Assembly: GCA_032718475.1 (NCBI GenBank)
Contig: JAUCBJ010001624.1
Coordinates: 1-61,956, forward strand
Direction: 5' to 3'
Length of the DNA stretch: 61,956 nucleotides
DNA from: Nemertoderma westbladi
Lineage: Eukaryota; Xenacoelomorpha; Nemertodermatida; Nemertodermatidae
Shown here in pieces: positions 1 to 11,300 of the stretch (positions are counted from its first letter, which is position 1; every line of letters begins with the position of its first letter). The translations under genes and the position numbers were made by a program. The notes beneath the pieces are model-generated. The model had not been told where the DNA came from. It did no database searches and saw only the letters and a program-made list of their open reading frames with translations.

Positions 1-597
1 AGCTTGGTCACAAGTGAGTTACAGCTTGGTTACAATTGAGTTACAGATCGGTTACGGGTGAGTTACAAATCGGTTACAGGTGAGTTACAGATCGGTTACG
101 GGTGAGTTACAGATCGGTTACGGGTGAGTTACAGATCGGTTACAGGTGAGTTACAGATCGGTGACGGGTGAGTTACAGATCGGTTACGGGTGAGTTACAG
201 ATCGGTTACAGGTGAGTTACAGATCGGTTACAAGTGAGTTACAGATCGGTGACGGGTGAGTTACAGATCGGTTACAGGTGAGTTACAGATCGGTTACAAG
301 TGAGTTACAGATCGGTTACAGGTGAGTTACAGATCGGTTACAAGTGAGTTACAGATCGGTTACAAGTGAGTTACAGATCGGTGACGGGTGAGTTACAGAT
401 CGGTTACGGGTGAGTTACAGATCGGTTACAGGTGAGTTACAGATCGGTTACAGGTGAGTTACAGATCGGTGACGGGTGAGTTACAGATCGGTTACGGGTG
501 AGTTACAGATCGGTTACAGGTGAGTTACAGATCGGTTACAAGTGAGTTACAGCTCGGTTTCAGGTGATTTACAGTTCGATCACGATTGGGTTACTGA
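1..597. repeat. 22-bp minisatellite array
   Basis: About 26 head-to-tail copies of a 22-bp unit, consensus GAGTTACAGATCGGTTACRG plus GT, with copies differing mainly by TTAC/TGAC and GGG/AGG/AAG. The edges decay (first two and last two units diverge). The array is cut by the start of the window, so its full length is unknown. It has no coding potential. Confidence 0.95.
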
Positions 598-1330
598 ACT
601 AGAGATAGATCCTCCTCAGGAATCATGTCGTGATTGACCTTTCTTAGAAGACATTTCCTAATAAAATTAACTCTATTGTATCTAATTTGTTATTAAATGA
701 TCTCAAATATTTTTATTTACAGGTTTTTTGCAATTTTTGAACAAAAAATTTGTTTTTTGGCTATTCTTAATTACGAAAAAATTTTTTCGACACATTTTTT
801 CGTTCACATTTATATACAAGTAATTAATATTTAATAATTTTGAAATATGACATAGTAGTAAAACGAAACCTTCTTTTATACAATCGTAATTTAAAGTTAT
901 ATAACTTGATGGTAGGTGGCGCTACAGTATATCAAACGAAACCCCAATAAGTATAGAAAACGTTACAACAGGTATGTGATTGTCATTTTTTCCCAGTGAG
1001 AATATTATTTATGGCTCGTCATCCATCTACTTCCATCTAAGGTATTTATCTGCTCAATCTGCTTACTTTCTTACTCAGGTTGATGCGTGGATTAAAACTA
1101 GGATGTCAGCTTGACAATGATATTATTATATTATTATCGGATTTGTTACTGACTCAGTGAGTGGCGTGCCCCACCACATATATATTTTTTACTTTCATAA
1201 TAATTTTTCATACTTAACATTTAGTACAGTGTAGTTTAATAGGGATTATTAAATCATAGTGACACACTGTATAAGAGTGTATTTTATTATTATTTGTTAA
1301 TTATTAATTTTATCATTCTGATAACTAATA
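598..1330. other. AT-rich 5' flank of the dehydratase-like gene
   Basis: No gene or repeat is visible. The sequence is strongly AT-rich. A TATAAG stretch inside ACACTGTATAAGAGTGT lies about 60 bases before the ATG at 1331 and could be a TATA-like element, but nothing else supports a promoter call. Confidence 0.4.
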
Positions 1331-2641
1331 ATGAAGATTGAACGTATATCTTGTTACCCAGTAACGCAGCCATTGCGCGGGGGCGGGGTTGTCCTTGGTG
1401 ATGGTCGGGTTATCGATTGTTACCATAGCAACATTATAGAGATCAAGACGGATGGCGATCTCATTGGCTATGGTGAGGGCTGCACGATTTCACCTCAGTA
1501 CCTCCCAAGTTTCGGCGAAGCGGTTCGAGAAGGTTTCAAACTAATAGCTCCCGATTTAGTGGGAGACAACCCACTGCATATCGGATGCATCAATGATAAG
1601 ATGGACAAGTTGCTAAAAGGAAACGGGTACATAAAGAATGGGATTGACTGCGCGCTATGGGACATACTTGGAAAGGCCTGCGGCCAATCAGTGTGCACAT
1701 TGTTGGGTGGTCCGTCTGGCAACTCGGTAGATCTGTATCGTATGCTCTGCAGTCATGTCCCATCCGATGAAATGCTACAACAAGTTGTCGGATTCAAATT
1801 AGAAGGTAAATTTTGTTAATCAATTTTTCCTTTAATATCAATATTATAGTATTTAGCTTTAGTAACCGTTCTACAATCCATTACAGGAATATGGTTTTAT
1901 TTTTTCTCTATTTGTTAATAAAGATAAATAAGAAATTAAAGATAAATATATAAAGATAAATGTATTAATATTATATTGTTTAATTAAACACATTTAATTA
2001 TCACCTCAGGTTTTAAAGTCTTTCAAATGAAATCAGGTTGCAGACAATGCGATATAGATAGAGTGCGGAGCGTTCGAAATGCCTTGGATGATGACGACAC
2101 ATTGATAGTCGATGGGAATGGAAGTTGGATTCCGAGAGAAGCGAAAGAATTCGTCAACAAAGTGGAAGATTTAAACATCTACATAGAGGAACCTTGTGGT
2201 ACCTACGAACAGAACCTTTCTCTTCGACGCAAATGTAATTTACCTTTAATTCTTGACGAATCCATCGACACCATCCACCATCTCTCGCGGGCAGTCCGAG
2301 ATGACGCTTGCGACGCCATCAATATGAAGATCGGTAAATGGGGAGGATTGACCCCTGCTCGAAAGGCTCGGGATTATTGCGTTGCTATGGGAGTTGCTAT
2401 GACAATAGAGAACCTCGGTGGTGGGGATCTTGGAGATGCAGCTGTTGCCGCATTGGCCCATTCGACCAATAGTTCGTTGCGAGTTGCGATGCTGGATAGC
2501 AATTCGTTGTTAGAAGATAGTTTGGCGTTCGGTAAACCCTCAAGACAAGGAGCTATCATTAAAGCTCCCACTGGTTTAGGGTTTGGAGTTGATATTGAGA
2601 CTAGACATCTGTATAAACCTTACGCGGTGTATTCGGTTTAA
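1331..2641 (+). CDS. Enolase-superfamily (MR/MLE-type) dehydratase/racemase, two exons
   Basis: Exon 1 is 1331-1805 and exon 2 is 2010-2641; the 204-bp intron has GT (1806) and AG (2009) ends and splits a Gly codon in phase 1. The spliced product is 368 aa, the usual size for mandelate racemase/muconate lactonising enzymes. The N-terminal capping domain is followed by a barrel with the three Mg ligands in order: Asp193 (IVDGNG), Glu218 (YIEEP) and Asp241/Glu242 (LILDES). The candidate acid/base lysines are Lys166 (FQMKSG) and Lys265 (NMKIGKWGG). The family abstracts a proton alpha to a carboxylate; relatives act on sugar acids, hydroxyprolines or amino acids, and the substrate cannot be fixed here. 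The first Lys of the usual KxK is Gln164. No signal peptide is seen, so it is probably cytosolic. The gene looks intact. Confidence 0.88.
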
Positions 2642-3511
2642 CTAACATACATTTTTCTGTGTTTTGGTTAACAAGGGATGTACATACATATTTTATGTTG
2701 GAATTTTCATATCAACGTATTTCTTGGTATGAACCAGATTTATTATTATGATGGATATGTCACTCAATATGCCACGTAATTTAGATGTTTAATAATCAAA
2801 TCTATGTGTCAGTTCCCTTATATTTTACATAAATAGTCGCCCCAAAAATATATCGATAACAATAATTAATCACAGTATCTTCATTATGTGCCTCACATGC
2901 TAGTCTTGTCTTAGTTAGTAGTGTTTTAACTACAGTACAACTACATTACAGTAGGTTGTCCTAGCGTCTAGATATATACAGAGGTGAAATTCAGTTATCG
3001 TCCAGCTGTCCAACAGTATCCAATTAATTCTAACATACCATCCAGTCTATATGATAGGCCGTTTCATACTCTGCATTCTCCATCATTATATTGCATTACC
3101 TTGTCCGTACATCACATGTAATCTAGCTTCATCTACCTATCTATAATCGGTACAAGCCATTAAATGCTGCCCATACTTTCCTCTTTCGTATTCGAGGATC
3201 TTCACCTCACTTCCAGATCCATGATACCAAGACACAGTATTTGTAAACAATGTAAATACTTACGCAAATAACATACAAACAAACAAATACATACACGTTG
3301 TATGTGGGACATACAAAATTTAAAACCCTAAAACTTAAACTAAAATTACTCAAATCATAAATGATTATTTTTGTTATTTTCATGGTAATTAACGCATACC
3401 CTAGAAAAAAATTATAAAATTTGGGATTCTTAAATGAAGCTTCATATGATTTCAAGATATGGAATATATGAGATTTCAGGGACGGTGAATTGTTTGTTCG
3501 TTCAGTAAGTG
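2642..3511. other. 3' flank, no gene seen
   Basis: AT-rich DNA after the stop codon of the dehydratase-like gene. Open frames here are short and show no family resemblance. I see no repeat longer than simple AT runs. Confidence 0.5.
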
Positions 3512-3576
3512 CCGGGTGTTCCATAATGATTGCCCCCCCCCCCCTGGCCAGCCAAAACTGTCAGACATGCACCGTA

Positions 3577-3904
3577 GGCCCGACGCACACTTGAGATGCA
3601 AGATGCAATTTTTTTTAGAATACATTATTTCCTATCAGACCACGCACACTAGAGATGCAAGATGCAAAAAAGGACATCCTCGCCTCGATGTTCTATTTTT
3701 TGCATCTTGCATCTCGAATATAGAATACATGGTAGACTATCGGGAGGCCGTACACTAGAGATGCAAGATGCATAATAAATTCTTTGAAATATACATTAAT
3801 ATAATCAAAGTATAATATATAAAATAAAATACGATGCATCTTGCTTCTCTAGTGTACGTCGGGAACGATTATTTGCATCTTGCATCTCTAGTGTGCGGCG
3901 GGCC
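3577..3904. mobile_element. Harbinger-like MITE with nested copies of its own ends
   Basis: Terminal inverted repeats of about 31 bp: GGCCCGACGCACACTTGAG at the left and its near-complement at the right, each continuing into ATGCAAGATGCA. It sits in the foldback arm between GTA (3574-3576) and TTA (3905-3907); the intact arm elsewhere reads CACCTTAGTG, so the 3-bp duplication was TTA, the PIF/Harbinger signature. Inside are two more inverted pairs of the same end sequence, near 3646/3700 and 3746/3862, so the element seems to have received related MITEs. It has no coding capacity. Confidence 0.75.
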
Positions 3905-3910
3905 TTAGTG

Positions 3911-4239
3911 TGTAACGACACGATCTAAAATAACTTTATAAGAATAATTTCACAGTCGATTAATTTGATATGTATGAATCGTATACTGCATGACAGGCGG
4001 TTTACTTTGTAGGAAAACTGTCTTGAGTTCGGGTGGTCTCATTCGAGGATAAATATAAAAGTAGACAGAAGCATGTTAGAAGATATACTGTAGCAGAGTT
4101 GAGAAATAAAATACTAAGTATTGGTTATTAGGAGACTTAAAGGTAGTAAGAAAAGTAACTTTAGAGAAATACAATAATTGATGGCCAGATAACAAATAAA
4201 AACTCTTTATTATAAATACAATTGACGTGTATATCGTCA
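3911..4239 (+). repeat. 5' LTR of Gypsy element
   Basis: Starts TGTAACGACACGATC and ends CGTCA; it is repeated at 9745-10022. It contains TATAAAA (4054-4060) as a promoter candidate and AATAAA (4195-4200) as a polyadenylation signal. TGGTGACCCGGACGAGAT just after it fits a primer binding site. It is preceded by TTAGTG; AGTG also follows the 3' LTR (10025-10028), giving a 4-bp duplication if the LTR ends two bases later at CATA. Confidence 0.9.
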
Positions 4240-4266
4240 TAGTGGTGACCCGGACGAGATCAACTA

Positions 4267-5115
4267 ATGGATAACGACGAAGAACTACAGAACGTCCTTC
4301 CAAACGATGTTGAGGGTAATCCACATCAATTATTACGAGTCTCAATAAAACCGTCAGTATTTTTTCGAACTAATCCAACTGTATGGTTTCGTCTACTGGA
4401 ATCGCAATTCGCCCTAGCAACGATCACCAATGAAACAACAAAATTTCAACACATCCTCGCCAATCTCCCAGAAGATGTCGCACTCAATGTGTCCCCAACG
4501 ATAAATACCTACGAAGAGATCAAAGGACAGATCATTAAACTCTACCAAAAAACTAAGTCAGAACTTTTGGAAGAAGCATTGGGTAACGTCACATTAGATG
4601 GACAAAAACCATCTCTTGTTTTTTCTCAGGATAAAACGGAAATTGAGTGAATGTAATTTAACTGTAGACGACGAACTTGTTCGACACAAATTACTCCAAG
4701 CCCTACCAGTTTCTGTACGACCATCTTTAGCTGCACATCAGAAACTTCCTCCAGATGAGTTTGCTGCTCTTGCAGATACTATTCTGTAACTCACAAATGA
4801 ACAACCTGCTCCACATGTAACAACGAACCTAATTATAACCAAAACACAAACTTTCCCAACTTCAATGAACCCAGCCGCATGTTTCGACTCTTGCCTAGCG
4901 GGAACGTTACGAACAATCACAACCCCAACCAAACATCACAAGGTTCCATGTTTCCCTTTTCGGCTGGACAGAAACCAAAGGCGTGCCGTTTTCACGTATA
5001 CTATGGCGACAGAGCAAAAAACTGCAAGAACTGGTGCGGCTGGCCCGGTAGTAAACCACCACTGGCACCATCCTCTCGTAAACCGTTGCATTCAAACTCA
5101 CCTTCGGAAAACTAG
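4267..5115 (+). pseudogene. Gypsy gag, frameshifted
   Basis: ATG at 4267 lies just past the LTR and primer site. The first frame (4267-4650) encodes the capsid-like region with VWFRLLESQF and the F-x-hydrophobic helices typical of Ty3/Gypsy gag. Reading then continues in another frame (about 4598-4789, with the RHKLLQALP segment), and a third frame (4879-5115) carries a zinc-knuckle-like CRFHVYYGDRAKNCKNWC. An in-frame stop at 4787-4789 and two frame changes make this copy non-functional. Gag would coat the genomic RNA of the retrotransposon particle. Confidence 0.85.
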
Positions 5116-6929
5116 GCACCCTCAGGGTTAATGCAGCACACACTGAGGGTAATAATGCTGCCGTATTTTTACTCACCGCAGCAATACTCAACGGTGTCGT
5201 ATCGCAATCAACAAACTTTCTAATTGACACGGGATCACAAGTCAGTGTTATTAGGACTGAAGTAGTAAAAGACTCCGTGTGGCAATTAACTCTAATGAAA
5301 CTCACCACGGCATCTGGATCACTTCTCAAAGTTTACAGCAAAATAACAATAACTATTTCTCTACTTCGCCGAAATTTTCCATGGACATTTTATATCGCAA
5401 ACGTTGACCAAAATATTATTGGTTTAGATTTTCTATCGCATTTCGGAATGATTCTCGACTGTAAAAATAAAATAATCGTAGATAATGAAACAAAACTCAG
5501 GCAAACGCTCAATAACTCTTCTGCTCAAAGTCAAAATATTATGGAAGTGACAAGTTCTCAAGATAAACCTCGACTGGAGAACCTACTGAACGATTTCTCC
5601 GATGTTTTTAACCATGATACAGCTTTCATGGGTCCGCCTGTGTCCGACACTGTTCATCACATGATCACAGCTGATATTCAACCATTAGCTTCTAAACCTA
5701 GACAACTCAGTAGTGAGAAACTAATCATAGCGAAAGACGTATTTAAAGATCTCCAAGATAAAGGCATAATACTTGGCCCTTCCAGCAGTCCTTGGGCGGC
5801 CCCTCTGCATATGGCCCCTAAAAAGAATACCACAGACCAATGGAGACCATGTGGCGATTATTGTGCACTCAACAGAGTGACTCAACCCGATCGCTACCCA
5901 GTCCCTCATATCCACCACTTTAACCAGAATCTCAAAGGTAAAACAATATTTAGTAAGCTAGATCTCGTTCGTGCTTACAACCAGATCGCAGTTGCTGAAT
6001 CAGATATACAAAAAACAGCCGTAATAACACCATTTGGTCTCTATGAATTCCTAAGAATGCCATATGGACTCAAAAACGCTGGTCAAACCTTCCAACGTCG
6101 AATGGACACAGCTTTAGGCGACCTAGATTTCTCCTATGTATTCTTCAACGATATTTTAGTTTTATCAACGACTATTGAACAACACTATCTTGACCTACAA
6201 ACGATTTTTCAACGCATATCTAACTGTAATTTAAAAGTTAACTTGTCCAAGTGCAAATGGTTCCAAACAGAAATATAATTTCTGGGTTTTCAAGTATCTG
6301 AAATTGGAATTAAACCCCCAGCAGACAGAGTGGCTGCGCTCACAGCATTGCCCATGCCCACAAACTACCCAGAACTATGTCGAATAATGGGAATATTCAA
6401 TTTCTACAGAAGACATATTCCCCAATTCAGTATACTATGTCATCCCCTCCAAATATTACTCAACAACGCACAACCTAATAAACGCAAACTTCCACAACTT
6501 CCTTTTAATGAACAGCAATGGACACAGGAGCATTCAACGGCTTTCCAAGCCCTTGAACACGCTCTAGCCAAAGCTGTTCTTCTCCATAACCCATCCACAG
6601 TTGATACACCTTTAATCATCACCACGGATGCTTCCAACATCGCTCTCGGTGGCTCACTACAGGAAGTAAATTCATCAGCAGAGTCCAACCCAATCGGATT
6701 CTACTCTCGCAGACTTAGTAAAAAAGAATCAACGTGGTCAACATTCGATCGCGAATTGCTAGCTGCATATCAAACCACCTTACATTATAGGGATATTATA
6801 GAAGGAAGAACAGTGACTATTTACACCGACCACAAACCACTTGCCCTCGCATTTAATAAACCAAACAGCATATCACCACGGCAGAATCGTCATTTATCCT
6901 TTCTTGCAGAATACATTGTGACAATATAG
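5097..6929 (+). pseudogene. Gypsy pol part 1: protease, reverse transcriptase, RNase H
   Basis: The frame is open from about 5097, upstream of the first GTG/ATG. The aspartic protease motif [12 protein letters not shown] is at 5217-5250. The RT follows with [26 protein letters not shown] and [19 protein letters not shown]. The catalytic YxDD box reads FFND (near 6141-6155), so the first Asp is Asn and the copy is catalytically dead. An in-frame TAA at 6276-6278 interrupts before FLGFQVSEIG. RNase H is recognised by ITTDASNIALGGSL (6619-6660), FDRELLAAY and YTDHKPL. The frame is lost at about 6925. Confidence 0.92.
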
Positions 6930-8353
6930 AATATATTCCTGGAGATACCAATGTGGTGGCAGATACTCTCTCAAGAAACATCGCAGCTATACAAATAGAC
7001 AGTCTCAGTATTGATGACATCGCAACTGCTCAGGCTAATACTCCTAATATTAAAGATGTCAAGAACTCTTTCAAACTGAAACTGTATACCACAGCAACAG
7101 GAAAACAACTTCTATGCGACATATCTACTACACAACCACGACCAATTGTACCAAAGGAACTTCAACATTTGATATTTGTGCAATTTCACAATCTCGCACA
7201 CCCAGGAATCAAATCAACAATAAGATTAATAACTGATAGATATATTTGGCCCAACGCTCGTCGTATGATAACAAACTGGTGTCGCACATGTATTCCATGT
7301 CAAACTTCAAAAATCCAAATTCACACAAAGGCCCCACTTCGACAATTTCCTCTGACTGACCGTTTCAGCCATGTACACATCGATATTGTTGGACCATTAC
7401 CACCTGGAGACAACCACTCATATCGTTACATTGTATCTATGATAGACCGCAACACCAGGTGGGTGGAAGCAGTTCCTATACAATCCCAGACTGCAGAGGC
7501 AACTGCAACTGCATTCGCAGATGCATGGTTTTCACGCTTTGGCGTCCCACTCCATTTAACATCTGACTGTGGAAAGCAATTTGAATCAGAGCTCCTTGCT
7601 GAACTGTCAAAACTCATAGGATTTTACCGACTACGAACCACATCCTACCATCCGCAATCAAATGGCAAAATTGAACGATTCCATCGAACATTAAAAGCCG
7701 GTTTAAAAAGCCGGAAAAGCGATTGGTTATCCTCCCTGCCTATCATCCTATTCAGCCATCGCATAACACCTTCGCATATCACTGGAATTTCGCCTTTTGA
7801 ATTAGTTACTGGAACCCTACCACTTCTACCAGCAAGTATCATCGTCCCTACAGACACAACCTATAACTGGGAATTTGTATTCAAACTACATAAACACATA
7901 ACTGAATTAGGTTTCATAGCACAATCGGCAACATTAAACCAACGAGACGCAAATACTTCCATCAAAACGCATATCCCAGCAGCACTTCAACAATGTGATA
8001 AAGTATTTGTTCGTATAGATCGAATAAGAAAACCACTCGAAGCCCCTTACCAAGGACCATTTAAGGTTCTGGAGCGAAACAATAAGTATTACAAACTATT
8101 AACACCCAGCGGCGACCAAGACATATCAATAGATCGTTTGAAACCCTACCTCATACCGCCGACCACAATAAAAAATAGAAAAAATTCCCCAAACTCAACA
8201 TCCTCCGATTCGCACACAACAACCTCAACAGGAATCGACCAAACCAGTTGTGACATTAAATCACAACCCCAAGCAGACACAAACTCATACACGTTCGTGG
8301 GGCCTTCGCGCAGGATGAGGCCCAGTTATGAGATACAAATTAAAATTGAGTGA
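6930..8353 (+). pseudogene. Gypsy pol part 2: integrase
   Basis: Continues RNase H after a frameshift (IEYIPGDTNVVADTLSR). An HHCC zinc finger (HNLAHPG ... CRTCIPC) is followed by the DDE core: Asp in VHIDIVGPLP, Asp in LTSDCGKQFES and Glu in SNGKIERFHRTL. The C-terminal part has a GPFKVL motif like the GPY/F module. This segment is itself open to 8353, but it depends on the broken upstream frame. Integrase inserts the cDNA copy into the genome. Confidence 0.92.
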
Positions 8354-9744
8354 CTGTATCACAAAATCAGTATTTGAGAAATTTAACCATACCGACGATC
8401 AATCAAAGAAAGGGGGACAGTACGTGTTCAGCCCTTTTGATCTGCACCCCCCCCCCCCCCTTCCTACCAACCAATACATAACTGCGACATCTACCACCCA
8501 AGGTGCGGAAGGGTAGCACAAACTTATTTCCAATCACACGTTCAATATGCGAAGCCATGTGGTTTATAGGAAATATGGAGAATTCGAGAAAATCGAGAAT
8601 ATGAGAAACTCGATTGAAATACCTGCTCATCCCAGTAGGCCTATCCATCCATAGTCACCGGACAGCTGCGGTTTATTCCCGTAGAACAGTAGAATTCCTG
8701 CAGCTTCCAACCCAATTCGACAACGAATTCGCCTCACACTTTCGCGTGGCAGAGAACGTAATCCGGTGCGATACACGTCTGCCCGACTTTCAACAATTTC
8801 CCCCAGGCGATCCCAGGATCCGGCTATCCGGGCCGCCGCTAAACCCAAATCGCAATCCTCGTTGATTCGTCCAGTCATCGAAGTAAGTCGGACCCTTCCC
8901 ACCACTCTCCAAGGTGGGTGGCTTGTGTGAGGCATGAGGAACTTGGCAGTAGTGGCCCGCATTATTACGATCCGACTGACCGCCGTATTCCCAGTGTAGT
9001 AAATATAATCTTACTGACAAGCAAGCAATTCCGTAGTATTTATTCCTCAGTTAATCGCATCTTGATGCCACTCGGCTGCTCGGGTCCAGATACATCTGAC
9101 TGTCGGAAGCGTTTCAAACAGTAATCGAGCGGCATTTGCGGATATTTCCGATGGTTTTATAATAAATAAGGGGATTCAATGTTAAAATAAGAGGCTGAAT
9201 GGATTATTCCAAAGCCCAATAACAGTATATAGCTTCTGAGCTTAGGTACAGTTTACAGGTTTAGGTACCATAATCAGTAGTCAGCCTACAATAATTTTGA
9301 ACCTGTAGTCTCCTAGCAACCAGCTGATGCCAAGCCTAATAATTTTTGGGTAGATTAATTTATTATAACTGTAAGACAGTTACACAGATGCTGCACGAAG
9401 ACCCCACGCAAATTCAACTTGGAAAATTTCTAAACTTTTGCCAGACTACATGTGTACCAAGTTTGGATCTATTTTATCGAGATTTGGCTGAGTTATTAAC
9501 GTTTAAAATTGGACACGACAGATCGACAGAACAACAGAACGACAGAACAACAGAACAACAAATCGACAGATCAACAGACACACCGATTGAGCTAGTGGTA
9601 CCTGTATGCTAAGCTCGCTTACTTTCGTCGCTCGACCCACAATACGATTTCAACAAGAAGTGGGAAGAAAGTTGTTCACTTTAAACCTCCTTAATTCTTA
9701 GATAATCATTATATGAGGCACTCCGTTTTCGGCTGGGGGAGTTC
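8354..9744 (+). other. Untranslated 3' region of the Gypsy element
   Basis: Noncoding stretch between the integrase stop and the 3' LTR, including a C run (8447-8461) and an A/C-rich stretch rich in GACAGA and CAACAGA at 9515-9585. AAAGAAAGGGGGACAG (8405-8420) and GGCTGGGGGAG (9731-9741, just before the LTR) are purine-rich; the second is the likely polypurine tract. No domain is recognised in the short frames here. Confidence 0.6.
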
Positions 9745-10022
9745 TGTAACGATGACACGATCTAAAATAACTTTATAAGAATAATTTCACCGTCGATTAA
9801 TTTGATAGCAAATTAATGACTTTGTAGGAAAACTGTCTGAGTTCGGGTGGTCTCATTCGAGTATAAATATAAAAGTAGACAGAAGCATGTTAGAAGATAT
9901 ACTGTAGTTATTAGGAGACTTAAAGGTTGTAAGAAAAGTAACTTTAGAGAAATACAATAATTGATGGCCAGATAACAAATAAAAACTCTTTATTATAAAT
10001 ACAATTGACTTGTATATCGTCA
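9745..10022 (+). repeat. 3' LTR of Gypsy element
   Basis: Direct copy of 3911-4239, about 50 bp shorter because of two internal deletions, including one after ATATACTGTAG. It keeps the TATAAA box, the AATAAA signal and the terminal CGTCA. The divergence between the LTRs shows this is not a recent insertion. Confidence 0.9.
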
Positions 10023-10244
10023 TAAGTGTAATATACCATTCGAAAGAGAATTTAATTCTGAGCTTGCTTGCAAATATTTAGGGTCCAATACAAATGTATA
10101 AAATTTTTATAGGCAATTCTTTAAACCTATCTTACTTTTCAATATTTGTGATTTAATCACAATTTAAAAAATATAATTTATCCAGCGTTAGTCATCATAT
10201 TTATAGCCATCACGGGGAGCTCTTCGATAGTGGCAAAGGATGTA

Positions 10245-10260
10245 GGCCCTTAAAAGGGCC
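10245..10260 (-). promoter_or_regulatory. Histone-type mRNA 3' stem-loop
   Basis: On the minus strand the sequence reads CAAAACGGCCCTTTTAAGGG then CC: a 6-bp stem (GGCCCT/AGGGCC), the four-base loop TTTA, and the CAAAA leader seen before replication-dependent histone stem-loops. About 20 bases downstream is CGAAGAGCTCC, whose AAGAGCT could pair with U7 snRNA. Stem-loop and purine-rich element at this spacing form a complete histone 3'-processing signal. It lies in the loop of the foldback element; no histone coding sequence is next to it. Confidence 0.7.
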
Positions 10261-10283
10261 GTTTTGGTTTGAGTTCAGTTTGA

Positions 10284-10400
10284 TTATGCCACAGAATCAC
10301 GACCCTCTCTAAAAGTAACATCTCTGATCCTTAACTCAACCTTAACCTCAACCTTAAGTTTTTCTTCAGAGTCATCGAAGATTGCACTGGAACTTGTCAT
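10284..10400 (-). CDS. 38-aa ORF directly before the histone-type 3' end
   Basis: A minus-strand frame from ATG (10400-10398) to TAA (10286-10284), stopping 23 bases before the histone-type stem-loop. That is about the distance found in true histone genes. The product begins MTSSSAIFDDSEEKL and is charged (KVEVKVELRIRD); it does not resemble any core or linker histone I know. It may be a chance frame in captured 3'-flank DNA or a short gene carried by the foldback element. I do not assign a function. Confidence 0.3.
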   Translation of the reverse strand: MTSSSAIFDDSEEKLKVEVKVELRIRDVTFREGRDSVA

Positions 10401-10793
10401 TTTAATTACTTCTGTTAGGCCTAATTCAGTAAATTTACCAAAGAAACACTAATACCGATAACTGAATACTGTAATATATTGGAATACAGCAAAAGTCAGG
10501 AAGTAATAACTGTTTAAACAGGGCTGCAACATGCAAAGCTGATGCCTAACACTGGATAAATTATATTTTTTTAAAATTGTGATTAAATAACAAATATTGA
10601 AAAGTAAGATAGGTTTAAAGAATTGCCTACAAAATTTTTATACCGTTGTATTGGACCCCAAATTTTTGCATGCTAGCTCAGAATTAAATTCTCTTTCGAA
10701 TGGTATATTACACTAAGGTGTATGTCTGACAGTTTTGGCTGGCCAGGGGGCGGGGGGGGGGGGGGGGGGGGGCAATCATTATGGAACACCCGG

Positions 10794-11040
10794 TACATTC
10801 AATAGATTCCAATTTTGTGATGTGCCAATATTATGGTGCCCATCACAAATTTAGGGCCTGGTATATTATATATTTCACTGTAAAATGTTTATTTCATAGC
10901 ATTTTTATCGGAGGTTTCTGTTATGCTATATTTGAATGGCATAAAATACAAAGCATCTAACTTGACGACGTAATGCCATATTTTCCATCTGGACCTGTGG
11001 ATCTTAATAGTAATCGAATTAATCTTTTATTTCAACACAA
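10794..11040. other. Spacer, nothing recognised
   Basis: AT-rich DNA between the foldback element and a LINE fragment; no gene, repeat or signal was recognised. Confidence 0.5.
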
Positions 11041-11195
11041 TGAAGATTAAGCATGAATGCCCTGAAGAGCTAGGAGTTGGGCTTCTGATGCACCTGTACA
11101 AAGGGAACGCAATGGCAATAGAGATATCTGTTCACAAAAACTACCGTGCCGTGACAATTATTCCGGCTGTAGCGAAGATATGAGAGCACATAATC
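11041..11195 (+). pseudogene. LINE reverse transcriptase fragment
   Basis: One plus-strand frame reads EELGVGLLMHLYKGN, then YRAVTIIPAVAKI, a stop, and EHIILA. This matches the RT motif block of non-LTR elements (I.PL.KGnG ... NYRgItL.pv.aKi.E.iIl). It is about 50 codons with no context on either side, hence a relic. Confidence 0.65.
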
Positions 11196-11204
11196 TTAGC
11201 ATAT

Positions 11205-11300
11205 TTGAATCTTGCATCTACCGGTTTGTACTTTAGTTCTAAATTAAATGTTAAATCTTCAGTTCTAAACCAAACGTCAGTTGTTCTATCTAATCACCAA
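11205..11300 (+). repeat. Single diverged relative of the 84-bp repeat
   Basis: Translates to SSVLNQTSVVLS, like the tandem unit 600 bp downstream read from its other strand, and carries TTCTAAACCAAACGTCAG, a close variant of the array unit. It may be a seed or an outlier of the array. Confidence 0.5.

Larger units (their letters stand above)
3512..10793. mobile_element. Foldback DNA element with long inverted arms, host to two later insertions
   Basis: The outer ends are inverted copies beginning CCGGGTGTTCCATAATG (3512 rightwards; 10793 leftwards), followed in both by a C/G homopolymer, then CTGGCCAGCCAAAACTGTC. The arms continue: 10023-10196 matches the reverse complement of 10545-10716 almost base for base. 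Removing the MITE at 3577-3904 and the Gypsy element at 3911-10022 reconstitutes one left arm of about 250 bp, a loop of about 350 bp and the right arm. The terminal GGGTGTTCC resembles Tc1/mariner-type ends, but no transposase or clear TA duplication is visible, so the class is uncertain. It is non-autonomous. Confidence 0.8.

Noticed and set aside
4267-8353. Possible domesticated host gene from Gypsy pol
   Set aside because: LTRs, several stops and frameshifts, and a lost catalytic Asp indicate an ordinary dead insertion.
9346-9612. 88-codon frame ending in DRSTEQQ repeats
   Set aside because: Tail is the GACAGA/CAACAGA simple repeat and the front part has no recognised domain.
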